From Azorinus chamasolen (lineage: Eukaryota > Mollusca > Bivalvia > Cardiida > Solecurtidae): a stretch of DNA of 64,000 nucleotides. The position numbers and the translations under genes were made by a program. This document shows, piece by piece, positions 1 to 9,177 of this stretch. Position 1 is the first letter of the stretch. Every line of letters starts with the position of its first letter. The notes below the pieces were generated by a model, which saw only the letters and a list, made by a program, of their open reading frames with translations, did no database searches and was not told the origin of the DNA. Location: assembly GCA_963576725.1 (NCBI GenBank), contig OY755252.1, positions 26,184,722 through 26,248,721 on the forward strand, given 5' to 3'.

Positions 1-1003
1 TAGATAACATCCCCATAAAATTCTGGTTTAGAAATGCCTTGTTGCAGTAACGTCCGTTGATTACAATTATATTTACTAATGAGTGGTAAATTTCGATAAT
101 AAAAATTAGAAAACGTTTTGCGAAGTGTGTGATATCTGTAACCTTGCTTAAGAAGTTTATCAGTTATAACTAAATTACGATTGTTAAAATCTTCAAGCAA
201 AGAACAGGCTCGGACAAACCGAATAAATTGGGAAATATAAACCCCATAAGATGTAGAATGGGGGCACATCTGCGTCTAGAAAAGGATAAGTAACAGTTTT
301 AAAATTAAAATCTTCTCTTTTATCGTATATTTTGGGTGAAACTTTATCATTTGTAATTGAAAGATTCAAATCTAAAAATGAAGCTATAATGTCAGATTGA
401 TTCGCTTTGTTTCAAGACAGTTCTTTTGGGCAAATTGGAGAAATCATAGTTTCAAAATAAGGATTATCTCAATTCAAAATATTGTCTAAATACCTTGAAG
501 TTTTATTAAACAATATCGGTATGTGTATCAGGTTTTAAGCTAAGCATAAAATCACTCTCATAGCAATAAAAAAAACAAATCTGCAACAAGAGGGGCACAA
601 TTTGTACCCATGTGTATACCAACAACTTGACGATATATGGTACCCCCATAACGCACAAATATATTATCTAAAAGAAAGGTAAGATATCTACAAACATCAA
701 GGCAAGTCCACATTGTGTAATGGTTAACTTTTGAATTCGAAAAGAATGAACGTTGAACATTGCAAGCAATGAATAATTTGTTTTCTCTAGCTAAAGGTTT
801 TTTTCTATTAATTTAATCAGTTTATCCTTTATAAGATGGTGAGGTAGAGTAGTATAGAGTGTAGAGAAATCATAAGAGCTCAGTGAAGAAATGTTATACT
901 GTTCATTTTCAAGTTTAGTTAAAACATCATTTGAATTTTTTATGGACCAAAAAACAATAATACCAGAATTTTCATATATTTTATCACAGTAACGTTTTAC
1001 ATG
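1..1003 (-). pseudogene. Penelope-like reverse transcriptase fragment
   Basis: Read on the minus strand this is the body of a retroelement reverse transcriptase, truncated at its 5' end and running off the left window edge at its 3' end. Recognisable pieces in order are SSYDFSTLYTTLP (about 885-845, fingers/palm motif), GIHMGTNCAPLVADL (about 640-585), the catalytic region RYLDN (495-481), and a C-terminal part with GYRYHTLRKTFSNFYYRN and LLQQGISKPEFYGDV (150-1). This order is typical of the Penelope-like RTs common in molluscs and cnidarians. Several in-frame stops and frame changes are present, including a TGA three codons after the catalytic site. The second catalytic Asp of the usual YLDD is Asn, so the copy is dead. 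The break near 1003 falls inside a viral-type gene, so the insertion is younger than that element. The RT assignment is firm; the Penelope class is from memory and less certain. Confidence 0.82.
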
Positions 1004-1044
1004 TTAGCGACTGCACCACCTAACATCATTGCTATACTTGCCAT
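1003..1044 (-). pseudogene. 5' stub of a viral-block membrane gene, cut by RT insertion
   Basis: An ATG at 1044 opens a short frame reading MASIAMMLGGAVAN before it runs into the reverse-transcriptase fragment. The glycine/alanine-rich start matches the beginning of a small protein that I remember lying next to the 77-residue neighbour in related cnidarian elements; this is recollection, not a search. It begins only about 20 bases after the neighbour's stop, which fits the compact spacing of the block. The rest of the gene is missing from this window, either deleted or displaced by the insertion. Confidence 0.5.
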
Positions 1045-1064
1045 TCTTATTTACTTTGAAAACA

Positions 1065-1298
1065 TTACTTCAAAATATCGGCTGGGATGATGCCCTGCTT
1101 TATTAGGAGGTCTCTAGTGGCAAGGGCGACTGTGACGTATGCTATGATCATACCAAGATATCGAGGGGTGAAATCTAGTTTAGGGTACACGCCCCCTAGA
1201 ACGGCCTTACTAATCCGGGCATACCCAACTGCAATCCCTGTTATCACAGCTCCATGATAGATAGCGTTAACAATTTCTTTTCCATCTGCGGTTGCCAT
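1065..1298 (-). CDS. Small two-helix membrane protein of the viral block
   Basis: This is an uninterrupted 77-codon frame and the only clean gene in the block. The product has a hydrophobic segment near residues 10-35 (AIYHGAVITGIAVGYARI), a second near 50-62 (GMIIAYVTVALAT), and a charged end IKQGIIPADILK. The start ATG shares its A with the TAA of the upstream gene (TAATG), a tight overlap usual in viruses and unusual in animal genes. Function is unknown. I recognise the family only as a short companion protein of endogenous Polinton-like elements in invertebrates. Lack of breaks in 77 codons may be chance in a short gene, given how broken its neighbours are. Confidence 0.6.
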   Translation of the reverse strand: MATADGKEIVNAIYHGAVITGIAVGYARISKAVLGGVYPKLDFTPRYLGMIIAYVTVALATRDLLIKQGIIPADILK

Positions 1299-2185
1299 TA
1301 TCTCATATAATGTGGATCCCTTTTATCGAAAATGGGTGTAGGTTGTGGAATATGTTGCACAGTTGGTGTTTGGTGGTGTTTTAACCACTCCCAAATTACA
1401 AAACCTGAGACTGAGACTACTGAAATTCCACCAATTAACACCCACATAAGATTACAGTTTTTTTCAGCAGGTGTTGAACGTTCTTCAGCAGGTGTTGAAC
1501 GCTGTTCAGTAGGTGTTGAACGTTCTTCAGCAGGTGCTGAACAATCTTCAGTAGGTGTTAAACACTTTTCCTTATAAAACTGAAGCTTTTTAAGGAGATC
1601 TTCTTTTTTTTCATTTGGAAATTGCCGCGTTTTTACCCGCAGCCACCTTCTTAGGATCTTTAACTTTCGTTACTTTCTCTATAATCTCCGGTTGTGTTTC
1701 CATAACCTCCGGTTGTGTTTCCATAATCTATATTTGTAGGTCTTTCACAATGTCTAATTGTGTTGAGTATGGCTGTTAGTGGGGCTAAGTACATACCATA
1801 ACGGTGATAAAGTTCGCAAGTAACAGCCCTTATTGCATGCCCAACAAATGGGTCTTCCTTACGGTCAGTAACAAGTAAATTCTGTCGGTCATCCGGGATC
1901 GGTAGTAGGTAAGCCGCAAGTTTGCTATATAACTGAAGACTTACAGTACCAAGCGTCTTTGTCATACTCGCCCCCCAACCTGATCACATAGCGGGTGTAA
2001 AGCTTCTCTAACTCTTCTTTACTCAAGTCTTCAACATGATCTGCAGACATGACTTTACCTAGGTACAGCTTTGATTGACCTCCCATAGCCAGGGCGGCTA
2101 ACCTCTCTCTCTCTTTTAAAATATCTACAGGCTCTCCATCCTTCGACGGCGAGTACACCGGTGGCTGGGTGCTGTTTTTTCTGTC
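1298..2185 (-). pseudogene. Viral-block protein with Thr-Pro repeats and C-terminal membrane anchor
   Basis: One gene appears here in three frames. The 5' part (2158-1930) encodes a charged helical segment with DILKERERLAALAMGG and SKEELEKLYTRYVIRLG. The middle part (1965-1660) contains FVGHAIRAVTCELYHRYG and MYLAPLTAILNTI. The 3' part (about 1620-1298) has a coiled start, a short tandem repeat of the type ERSTPAE (about 1560-1450), then a membrane segment around WVLIGGISVVSVSGFVIW and a hydrophilic tail. Breaks are a frameshift near 1930-1965, where both frames overlap, and another near 1612-1625. No start ATG is obvious; the frame is open back to about 2185. The family is remembered from invertebrate Polinton-like elements; a virion membrane or core role is only inference. 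Confidence 0.55.
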
Positions 2186-2314
2186 TCAATAAGCGAGTCT
2201 ATAATCTAATCACACTCCATTGTTATACACACACACTTCCCAACTTTAATTAAGAGTTCCCAACAAAAAAAAAGAATAGCAATCCACCGAATAAAGCAGC
2301 ATAAAAACTTTCAA

Positions 2315-2906
2315 TCATATTATAATTCTATAGTTACTTGGTTGGGAAGTATTTAAAATCAACTTAGTGCGTTTAGTTGTAGCCAACCTATCCCGAATTA
2401 TAAGCCTCTCAGAAGCCGAGATAACATCGTTCTCACGCAGACATTCCTCAAATGAGTCTCGGTCCTTACAGTGAAAAAGAGCGACCCAGCATGTTTGCTC
2501 CCGAAGGTCTTTGAGAACTGAATTGTACTTCTGAGTTAAAACCCAAACCGACTGCTTCGCTTGCCGGCCACTAAACGCCAGTTCGGAAAGCATATCTTTC
2601 TTTTTGGTAAGTTGCCTGTTAGCGGTCATATCATTGATAATATACAATGTCGGTTCGCCCCTGGAATACCTGGTAGAAACTGCGCAGGCAGTCATTAAGA
2701 CGTTCACTCGGATTTACAACGTAAACATTTTTATCTGTCAAAACCCACGATCGTTATTGGTAAGTCTTATTGTGCTTAAGTGTCGGACAGATGATAACAA
2801 TATGATTAAATATTCCGTAAAACGGACCCTCTAGTAAGTTTAGGGCGAAAACCGTTTTTCCACACCCTGTCGTTCTTTCATCAAAACATAGTGGCGTTAA
2901 ATTCAT
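2315..2906 (-). pseudogene. FtsK/HerA (A32-like) genome-packaging ATPase, broken
   Basis: This is the key diagnostic gene. From the ATG at 2906 the minus-strand frame soon reaches a Walker A P-loop, TGCGKTVFALNLLEG (about 2868-2824). A Walker-B-like stretch LYIINDM lies near 2650, and FSGRQAKQSVWVLTQKYN follows near 2580-2525, a sensor-like region typical of viral packaging ATPases. At roughly 195 codons it is short, as in Polinton and adenovirus-like elements. Two lesions are visible: an in-frame TAA at 2754-2756 and a single-base frameshift near 2656-2662. In the block's ancestor it would have pumped DNA into a capsid. The last Walker-B residue reads Asn where Asp is usual. The family call is good; which virus lineage it belongs to is open. 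Confidence 0.8.
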
Positions 2907-3833
2907 CCGAGATGAACTTGGTTTCTCGGACTATAAGAAGAAGAACAAACTTCCTAAAAAGGCTACAGACAAACTACGACAGGTTGATAGTGAACTGGCA
3001 GTGACTGAAGGTGGTATTTCAGAGATGAGAGATATTAACAGGGTAACAACTTCATTTTCTGAAGCGGAGGAAACATCTCTTAACACGATCGACCACCCCC
3101 GTTTAGATTTAACGAATTTGGATAGGTCAGAAATGATGAACCGTTACAGAGAGTTTAAAGGGCTTGATAAAGCTATGCAAACTCAGCGGGTGAGCTTGTG
3201 AACAACCTATCAAGGCTCACTCAACTCGACAATGATATAGCAAAAGAGAAAAGTAAGCTGGAAGAGGTTGAAGACCGTGAGTCGAAACGGAAGATCTCAG
3301 AGAGAATAAGAAATCTCGAGGACGAGAGGTCTGTAAGGTTAGAGGCGGCTTCGGTTAATCGAAAGACTTTAAGGTCTCAACTTTCTAGAATTCGTGAAAC
3401 TATCCGACAGATGCTAGATGAAGACACCACGCTGGCTGAGCGGATAAGAACGCTATTTAGGGAGAAGGGGATTGCAATAGTTTCCTTAATCACAGCGATT
3501 GGAATGGCTATAAGCACGCTCATTCTAGCACTAACTGCGGGAGGTGGCGGTATTCCTCCTACACCCTCAGTTCCATGCGATTAGGGTGGCTTAATTGAGT
3601 GGGTGAAAAAACAGCTTAAGGCTTTTGGGAGACTACTCGCATACCTTGCTGGAAATGCCGCAGCCGCGCTCCATGGAATAATTGGAAGCATTGTTTCGTG
3701 GTTGCTCTCGACCGTAGTTAAGGCCGTTGGGTGGCTTGCAGAGAATACTTGGGCATTATTAATTGGTATAGGAGGCCTGTTACTTCTAGCAGTTTGCGAA
3801 TGGTTAACGAAAGAGAAGCCACATGGAAAGTAA
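2893..3833 (+). pseudogene. Coiled-coil and membrane protein of the viral block
   Basis: A gene of about 310 codons is split by one frameshift near 3180-3195 and one in-frame TAG at 3582-3584. The N-terminal part starts around KFIRDELGFSDYKKK and is a charged helical region. The middle is a strong coiled coil (DNDIAKEKSKLEEVEDRESK, about 3230-3290) leading to RIRTLFREKGIAIVSLITAI, a basic helix running into a membrane segment (3448-3507). Past the TAG the frame continues with two more hydrophobic helices (LHGIIGSIVSWLLSTVVKAV and WALLIGIGGLLLLAVCEWL). I remember this fusion of coiled coil and membrane helices as a recurrent gene of cnidarian and mollusc Polinton-like elements, with no known function. 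Its 5' end overlaps the ATPase start head to head, so the true start may be lost. It overlaps the next gene tail to tail by 30 bp. Confidence 0.65.
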
Positions 3834-5144
3834 CCCTACAGTTATACCACCTACTATAAGAGCTATCTTCTCTTCTTCATGTGCTGTTGCGGCCCTATCA
3901 CTTACTGTCGTTGGCGTCTTTGATGATGGTGGGTCTTCTTCTGGTGGGCCTACTATCTTCCCATCTTGAAAGCTACCGTTAGTTTGTTTGTGAACCACGC
4001 TATCTCCCTGAACATCCACCTTTCCGATGTGGGGATCGGTTGTGGACTTTAGTATTTTGTTTTTGTATCCCGCTATATCTTTATTTATGTTTAGGATCAT
4101 ATTACTCGGAGCCATATATAAACCGGTTCCAAACACCATATTTACCTCGCTTCCGGCATACTGTAAAACATTTTGAACTTGTTATTGAGTCTGGAATGTT
4201 AACGGGTGAGTTGATAGCATCCTCCACATAAGCTAAGAACTGTTTTTGTGCCTCAGCCCCATCGATTATTCGTGATTTAGTTTGCGCCTGGGATCAAAGT
4301 ATCGCTCACACATAAGTTCGGATTGAATCATTGAGACGCGCCATTCTAGGTTGAGTGAAACCTTTCGATTTATCTAACACGAATGTACTCCAAGCCCCAT
4401 CAACTTGTGGATCATGTTCGATGACGTAATATGTGCTTTTCTAGGGGGGGGGCGATAGTCACAAGCAGATACCCAACAATGGCGCCCTCCAGAGATTTCC
4501 GAACCGAATGTCATTCGTGTAGGATCTAGGTTTCCAACATTTTTACTTTTAATATATTTATCTGCATTGTCGTGACGGAAATCTGTTCGAGTGAATACTA
4601 TGTGACCTTTGGTGTGAATATCTCCGAGTCCGTTAGTATTTGGATACTCTTTTTGATGCCAGTCAGTTTGAGGTTGAACACCAAACTCCGAACAAAGCCG
4701 TTCATATGCTCTTCCATTATATGTGTTACTAACGGGATTCCAAGAGTCATCTTGGGGAAGAGCGACTTTCATCTCTTCCAAAATTGGTCTAGTGGTGTAA
4801 TACACGTGGAAGAGATATACGGATTGTGATAACAGGTTTTGATGAGCCTCTGGTCCATTCAGATGGTCGTTAAATGAAACCCCGCTTCCTGCTGTGGCAC
4901 ACCATATAGCGAAATTTTGTTGATTATGCTAGAACTGCAGCGGTTTGTTAGTCCAAGCTTGGACTGCGGCGTCTGTTGTAACTTTAGGCAATTTATGTTT
5001 CCCATATATTAGGTATGTTGGAAAAATAATTGATTGAGGCCAACTGTGATTATGAGAGTTGTTAGATTGCTGGTCTGTAGGTTTCTCGGATATACCGCTC
5101 CTGATTTATACTTTACTTCACTATTAAACTTAAACACATCCATT
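3804..5144 (-). pseudogene. Large anchored protein of the viral block, candidate structural protein
   Basis: The minus strand encodes about 447 codons in several frames. The start ATG is at 5144 (MDVFKFNSEVKYKSGAVYP). The next clear stretch is VTTDAAVQAWTNKPLQF (about 4985-4935) with a TAG just after it. A long middle part (4805-4374) includes MKVALPQDDSWNPVSNTYNG and LDPTRMTFGSEISGGRHCW. The frame then shifts near 4385 and again near 4300 and 4140. The end (4139-3804) has FGTGLYMAPSNM and a C-terminal membrane anchor IALIVGGITVGLLSMWLLF. The size, N-terminal conservation and C-terminal anchor are compatible with a virion surface or minor capsid protein, but I see no jelly-roll signature, so this is inference. 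It is convergent with the upstream plus-strand gene and divergent from the next one. Confidence 0.6.
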
Positions 5145-5240
5145 TTATAATAATGTTTCAAACTATATCTAATATAACTAATGGTTCGACATATCTTCAA
5201 CAACCCGTCTTGAAATTGGGCTACGATCAATCACATACAC

Positions 5241-5831
5241 AGTTGGCTGGTATAATATCGAGGGATATGAATTTGTGAAGAAAGTAAAACTAGTATCCGA
5301 CGTTCTTAAAATTCATCCCGGCCTGTGGACCTTTAAACGGCTGGCAGAGTTTATTAGCACAAAGTTTACCCAAATAAATTTAAGTGTTTACGACGAAATT
5401 TGAAAGTCTAAAATTGGTGTAGAATTTCCTAATTATCGGGAAAATTTTGTTTTTAAGTTCTCAGACGGATTATTAAAACTTCTAGGTTTCACTGATCTAA
5501 CAGAACCATGGATATGTGGCCCGAACATAGGTAAGTTTATAAGTGGTAATGTTTGTAACTCCCGTCAGCCGGTAAATTTAAACCCAAACAAAATATTCAC
5601 CTAGAAGAAATGAACACAGCTAGAAATGTGTCCCCCAGCACTTTACTCGCCGTTGTCGTTGTTGGTGGCTGGACATACGGATATATTAAAACATCTACAT
5701 TTCCTAACCCAGAGTTCAAACTTCTTCAACAAGGCTCCCTATCAGAACTCTCACTGTCTATTAGAGATGAGCTCGGTAATAAAATAGACAAACACGGTTT
5801 GCCTATTTCTGTTGTTCTTGAAATAAAATGA
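5241..5831 (+). pseudogene. Viral-block protein of unknown function
   Basis: The plus-strand frame starts around TVGWYNIEGYEFVKKVKLV and continues through HPGLWTFKRLAEFISTKF, hits a TGA at 5401-5403, continues in the same frame to a stop near 5601, and resumes in another frame at about 5610 with VSPSTLLAVVVVGGWTYGY, ending SIRDELGNKIDKHGLPISVV and TGA (5829-5831). Together they would make a protein of about 195 residues with beta-rich character. The final TGA overlaps the ATG of the next gene (ATGA, 5828-5831), so the two were probably a translated pair. I remember a similar module ending VLEIK in cnidarian elements, always upstream of the fibre-like gene, but I know no function for it. Confidence 0.5.
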
Positions 5832-6596
5832 GTATCTGTGGTGGTTATGGTGGTGTTAAGGGTTTGAAACCCAGCTCAGATTTACCTGATTTATTTCAAT
5901 ACGTAAAAATCTAATTTATCTGTTTTTTCTCAATACTTAGAAAATACGAAGGAATGCGATCGAGACCTAATGGGGGGTCGGGTTAAAAATCTCGGAGATA
6001 TTAAAGAACTTTCAGATACGTTTCAGTGAAGTTGGTACGAGAAGGGTGGGTGGGGTGTTTTAAGAAAGGAAGTCCTTCGCAAAAATGGTGATACAGTTAT
6101 GGAAGGTGATTTAAACCTCGGTGGTCACCGGATTCGGGATGTGGGAACCCCACACACTTCTACTGATGCTGCTAACAGGTACTACCTTGACACTAGAATC
6201 AGCCAAATTAATCCTATAATTTTCCTTGTGGCAGAAGAACATGGCCCCCTAATCGGAGGGGAATTTGAATGGTCTTTCGGTTCCAACGTCGAAGGCAGAA
6301 ATCAAGCTAAAGTGGGTTATGTTATGATGACAAATGGGAAGATATTACGAATGTCTCTCGCTTAAGCCAATCGCAATGGTTTATGAGAAGATAAGGTCGT
6401 TGTGGGTATCACAATTAATGGTACATTTAGACATAGTTATGAAATAATTAAGAATCAAAAAAATTACTCCGCCAATAAGACTTTTCAAACACCTCTAGAA
6501 ATTAATAAGGGTGATATCATCAACTTTCAGTCACGAGATACAAGCCGGAATCACGCTGCAGGTACAGTTGCAATCCTAATTGAATTAGAAATGTGA
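5828..6596 (+). pseudogene. Fibre-like protein of the viral block
   Basis: The gene starts at ATG 5828, overlapping the previous stop. It contains a short N-terminal segment (LKPSSDLPDLFQYVK), then MGGRVKNLGDIKELSDTF, then a tail-fibre-type repeat MEGDLNLGGHRIRDVGTP followed by TSTDAANRYYLDTRI (6099-6210). This spacing is the GDLxMxGxxIxxLxxP...DAxxKxYVD pattern seen in many phage and viral fibres. The C-terminal part (6225-6596) has GPLIGGEFEWSFG and ends GTVAILIELEM, likely a globular beta head. Breaks are a TAA near 5911, a frame change near 5950-6030, a TAA at 6363-6365 and a TGA near 6384. A receptor-binding or spike role follows from the fibre pattern and is inference. Confidence 0.62.
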
Positions 6597-6606
6597 AAAT
6601 TATAAT

Positions 6607-7136
6607 ATGAAATATAAAGATATTATCGCCTCAGCTCCACCACATTATCCAACCCTGCCAGAGCCGGGACACGCTTACCGTCTACAGGAGATAACCCGCA
6701 TACAAGCCGATTTTAAACGTGAGGCTGAGAAAAGAGTCTGTCCCTTTAAAAATATAAGCGGGGTGTGAACTTCGTAGGCGAATTTGACGCCACTCTTGGT
6801 GCCGGTCTAGGTATCGGAGGAGTTGGGCTTCTTTCTACAATCGTGGCTATCCCAGTTGCAATAGGCCTTCAGGCTGGTTCTCTTGGATGCGCTGGTATCA
6901 TTGTTATTAGTAAGGTGGCTGAACGTCGTCTATCTACTAAGTGTAGTAAACATCAACGTATCGAGGCAATTGCACGGGCAAAGATTAACTCGATTTCCGA
7001 TATTGTAAGCAAGGCACTTGAGGATGGGAATATATCAGACGTTGAGTACCGCCTTATTACTCAAGAAGCCCAGAAGTTTGAAGACCTGAAATTAAAAGCC
7101 TCTGCAAAGAAAGAGCCTACTGTGAATATGGATTAA
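6607..7136 (+). pseudogene. Viral-block membrane protein with proline-rich start
   Basis: The ATG at 6607 lies ten bases after the fibre-like gene. The N-terminal part is proline-rich (IIASAPPHYPTLPEPGHAYR), then a charged helix (LQEITRIQADFKREAEKR). A stop at 6766-6768 is bypassed by a frame change near 6760, and the second frame runs 6765-7136 with a long glycine-rich hydrophobic stretch (GIGGVGLLSTIVAIPVAIGL), then KINSISDIVSKALEDGNISD and a charged tail. The order of proline-rich segment, helix, glycine-rich membrane region and ISDxxxKALxDGxISD helix recurs in cnidarian elements as I remember them. Total length would be about 176 codons. Function is unknown; a membrane-active or scaffold protein is possible. 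Confidence 0.6.
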
Positions 7137-7275
7137 TTAAAAAAACCCTACTAAAACAAGGTCGCAAAGAAACATTAGACGAGCTCGTAAAAAAGTGAGT
7201 TCACAGTGATCTGTACATGTGTTAGGGATAACGACTCCCCTTCTACATATTAAAGACATAACCCTATATAAAAAT

Positions 7276-7455
7276 ATGTTTCCACCGATTATAAGCGTGA
7301 TAGATTTCATTCAAATTATTAGTCTACCCATCGCATCATTCATAATAGCTAATTAAGCGATGTAGGAAATTCATGAAAAGATAGGGGAAATTGATGAAGA
7401 GATAGAACATCTCAAAAATAATAAAAATAGAATAATGTTTTTGTTATATATATAA
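7276..7455 (+). pseudogene. Small membrane plus coiled-coil gene, broken
   Basis: From ATG 7276 the frame encodes a hydrophobic start (VIDFIQIISLPIASFIIA) and then, after in-frame TAA and TAG codons near 7351-7362, a short coiled coil (EIDEEIEHLKNNKNR). The final TAA at 7453-7455 shares its A with the next ATG (TAATG), the second such overlap in this block. About 59 codons. Function is unknown; the layout of one membrane helix and one coiled coil suggests a small virion or scaffold component. Confidence 0.45.
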
Positions 7456-8319
7456 TGTATAAAGTCTCACCCCTAACCATGTTTACTTGTACATTAGATG
7501 GTTATATTAGTAATCTGCAACAAGACCACAAAGATCTCACCGATAAACTCATCCCTTTAATAAAAAAAACACAGATAGTAGAGTGAAGGCTATAAATGGT
7601 AATTATGGACACGCATGTTGTCCAGGTTATAACAAATATATCAAAACAACACCGAAAGAAAGTAGAAAAAAATATAATCTGTCGAAACCTTTTTTGAAAC
7701 AACGAAAATGTCAGGGGGATGGGACCTGTTTTAATTCATCGTTAGAAGTGATTATAGTTTTAGACAAAGACGACCCGGATATTACAGAAGAATTGAAAGA
7801 AATCTTGAGCAACCGGCCAACAATTAAATATAACGTATTAAAATGTTTCCCTTCGACGGGCAGGATTCAAATTCCCGACGTATAAATGAAAGATTACTCA
7901 GATGGGTTTTTTATAACCGAGTGTTGGGCCAGTTATCTATCAGATAAAAAAAACTCGGGAATGACCCCCATACACCGATAAAAGTCGTAAGCTTACACCC
8001 ACCGATGGTAAACTATAAATCCCATTTAATACGGAGAACAGAAAAAGAGATATTAAATTTAAATAAAATAATTAACTATTTAAATGAAGAAAAAACGACT
8101 TGTTAATACGTGAAATCTGTCCCCCATTGAGAGCGCTAAATTATCAATGAAATTCTTAGACAAAGAAAAAAAAGAAAAATTAAAGTAATTTTATTTTATA
8201 GCGGGAAAATAAATATTTTAGGTTCTTATGGGACAGATAGTACAGAAAAAATAAACCAATTCTTTCAGAGAATCATAGAGAACCATACAGAATTAATAGT
8301 AACACCCCAAGGTGCTTAA
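7455..8319 (+). pseudogene. Viral-block gene with possible TBP-like C-terminus
   Basis: From ATG 7455 the first frame runs to 7580 and the next opens at 7583. That second part is the best preserved (RKCQGDGTCFNSSLEVIIVL, then IKYNVLKCFPSTGRIQIPDV, ending 7885). Further pieces lie at 7900-8110 and 8130-8319. The last includes FYSGKINILGSYGTDSTEKI followed by a terminal helix. The QGDGTCFNS core and the GKINILG strand before a helix recur in a family I remember from invertebrate Polinton-like elements. The final strand-and-helix resembles the end of a TATA-binding-protein repeat, which would suggest a viral transcription factor. At least three frame changes are needed, so the gene is dead. The TBP comparison is a suggestion only. 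Confidence 0.45.
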
Positions 8320-8639
8320 AAGTAAATAAAGTTATATAGCGAGTTATAATTCGAAAAGACCCATAAATAAGAAGTCCCATAGACCCTTAACTAATTTTTA
8401 TATTGTTATAAAGGTTGGTTAGAAGAATAGAGATCTATTAGGGGGGTGTGCCAGAACCCCCATTTTCTATACCACTTAACATGTTAACATCGTTGATGGT
8501 ACAAATGTGCCTTTAATGATGTAAATGCTTCTGCAGGAGTTGTCATGGTTTTGTTGAAGCGCTCAAGGGCTTTCAGTTACAGAACTTTCTTTCAGGCTAG
8601 ATATCATTTTGCCTTGCCCTTTTCTTGAACTTGCTTCTT

Positions 8640-9177
8640 CTATTGGACGTGTACCTCCTGTCCCTTTTTATTGAATTTCACCTCTTTTTGAACAGGTTTC
8701 GTCTTCCTGACTTGTACTTCTTCTTGACCCTTCTTCTGAACTATGGCCATCATTTTGGACTTGACTTGGTTCTTTGGAGCAGATCTCTTACTGGACTTGC
8801 TTCTTTCCTTTGCGGCAGACCTTTTCCTGCATTTGCTTCGTTTCATGGGGGCAAATCTTTTCTTGACCCCTTGTCTTCCATGACCCTTTCCCTCATGTTT
8901 ACGACTTTTGACGACTCTGTAATAGTCACTTTGTGAAGTCATTGTGATAAATAAAGCATTTGCTATATAGGAGCAAATGCGCTATTTATCACAATGCTTT
9001 AAACTACATTATTCTAAAAAACATATTTTCTCTAAAGAATGCTCCTTTTCGATAGATTAATTCAAAGAGGTTGTATCTAAATTCGCGTATGAGGTAATGG
9101 GTTTTGTACCGTTACTCTTCTTCAGGATGAAGCCTGTTTCTTTCCGAAAAAGACCTCTTCTTCCAAGAAGCAGACAT
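8640..9177 (-). pseudogene. Basic Lys/Arg/Ser-repeat protein, split by a MITE
   Basis: The minus strand has a possible N-terminus at ATG 9177 (MSASWKKRSFSERNRLHPEE, ending in a stop near 9115) and a long basic part at 8880-8640 made of units like KRSKCRKRSAAKERSK and SKSSKRSAPKN, followed by KKGQEEVQVRK. Between them (8884-9101) lies a sequence that recurs at 19939 and 49441, a hairpin MITE. The open frame from 8942 borrows about 20 N-terminal residues from the MITE, so that start is probably not original. A short, very basic, serine-containing protein beside a packaging ATPase fits a DNA-condensing core protein like adenovirus VII/X; this is inference from composition and context. Confidence 0.45.
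8884..9101. mobile_element. TTAA-type hairpin MITE, diverged copy inside viral block
   Basis: On the minus strand this aligns end to end with the element at 19939-20141: it begins CCCATTACCTC, contains CTATCGAAAAGGAGCATT, then a long inverted repeat (arms around 8940-8998, TTGTGATAAATA...TATTTATCACAA) and ends GGGAAAGGG. The flanking TTAA seen at the other copies is lost here (AAAA and TCAT), so this is an older or eroded copy. Confidence 0.65.

Noticed and set aside
5145..5230. Upstream extension of the minus-strand gene start to 5230
   Set aside because: The remembered family starts at the Met at 5144; sequence beyond overlaps the divergent gene and looks random.
1003..9177. Bacterial or phage contamination as the source of the compact genes
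   Set aside because: The genes are riddled with stops, interrupted by eukaryotic MITEs and a retroelement, and the MITE in the block recurs elsewhere in the window.
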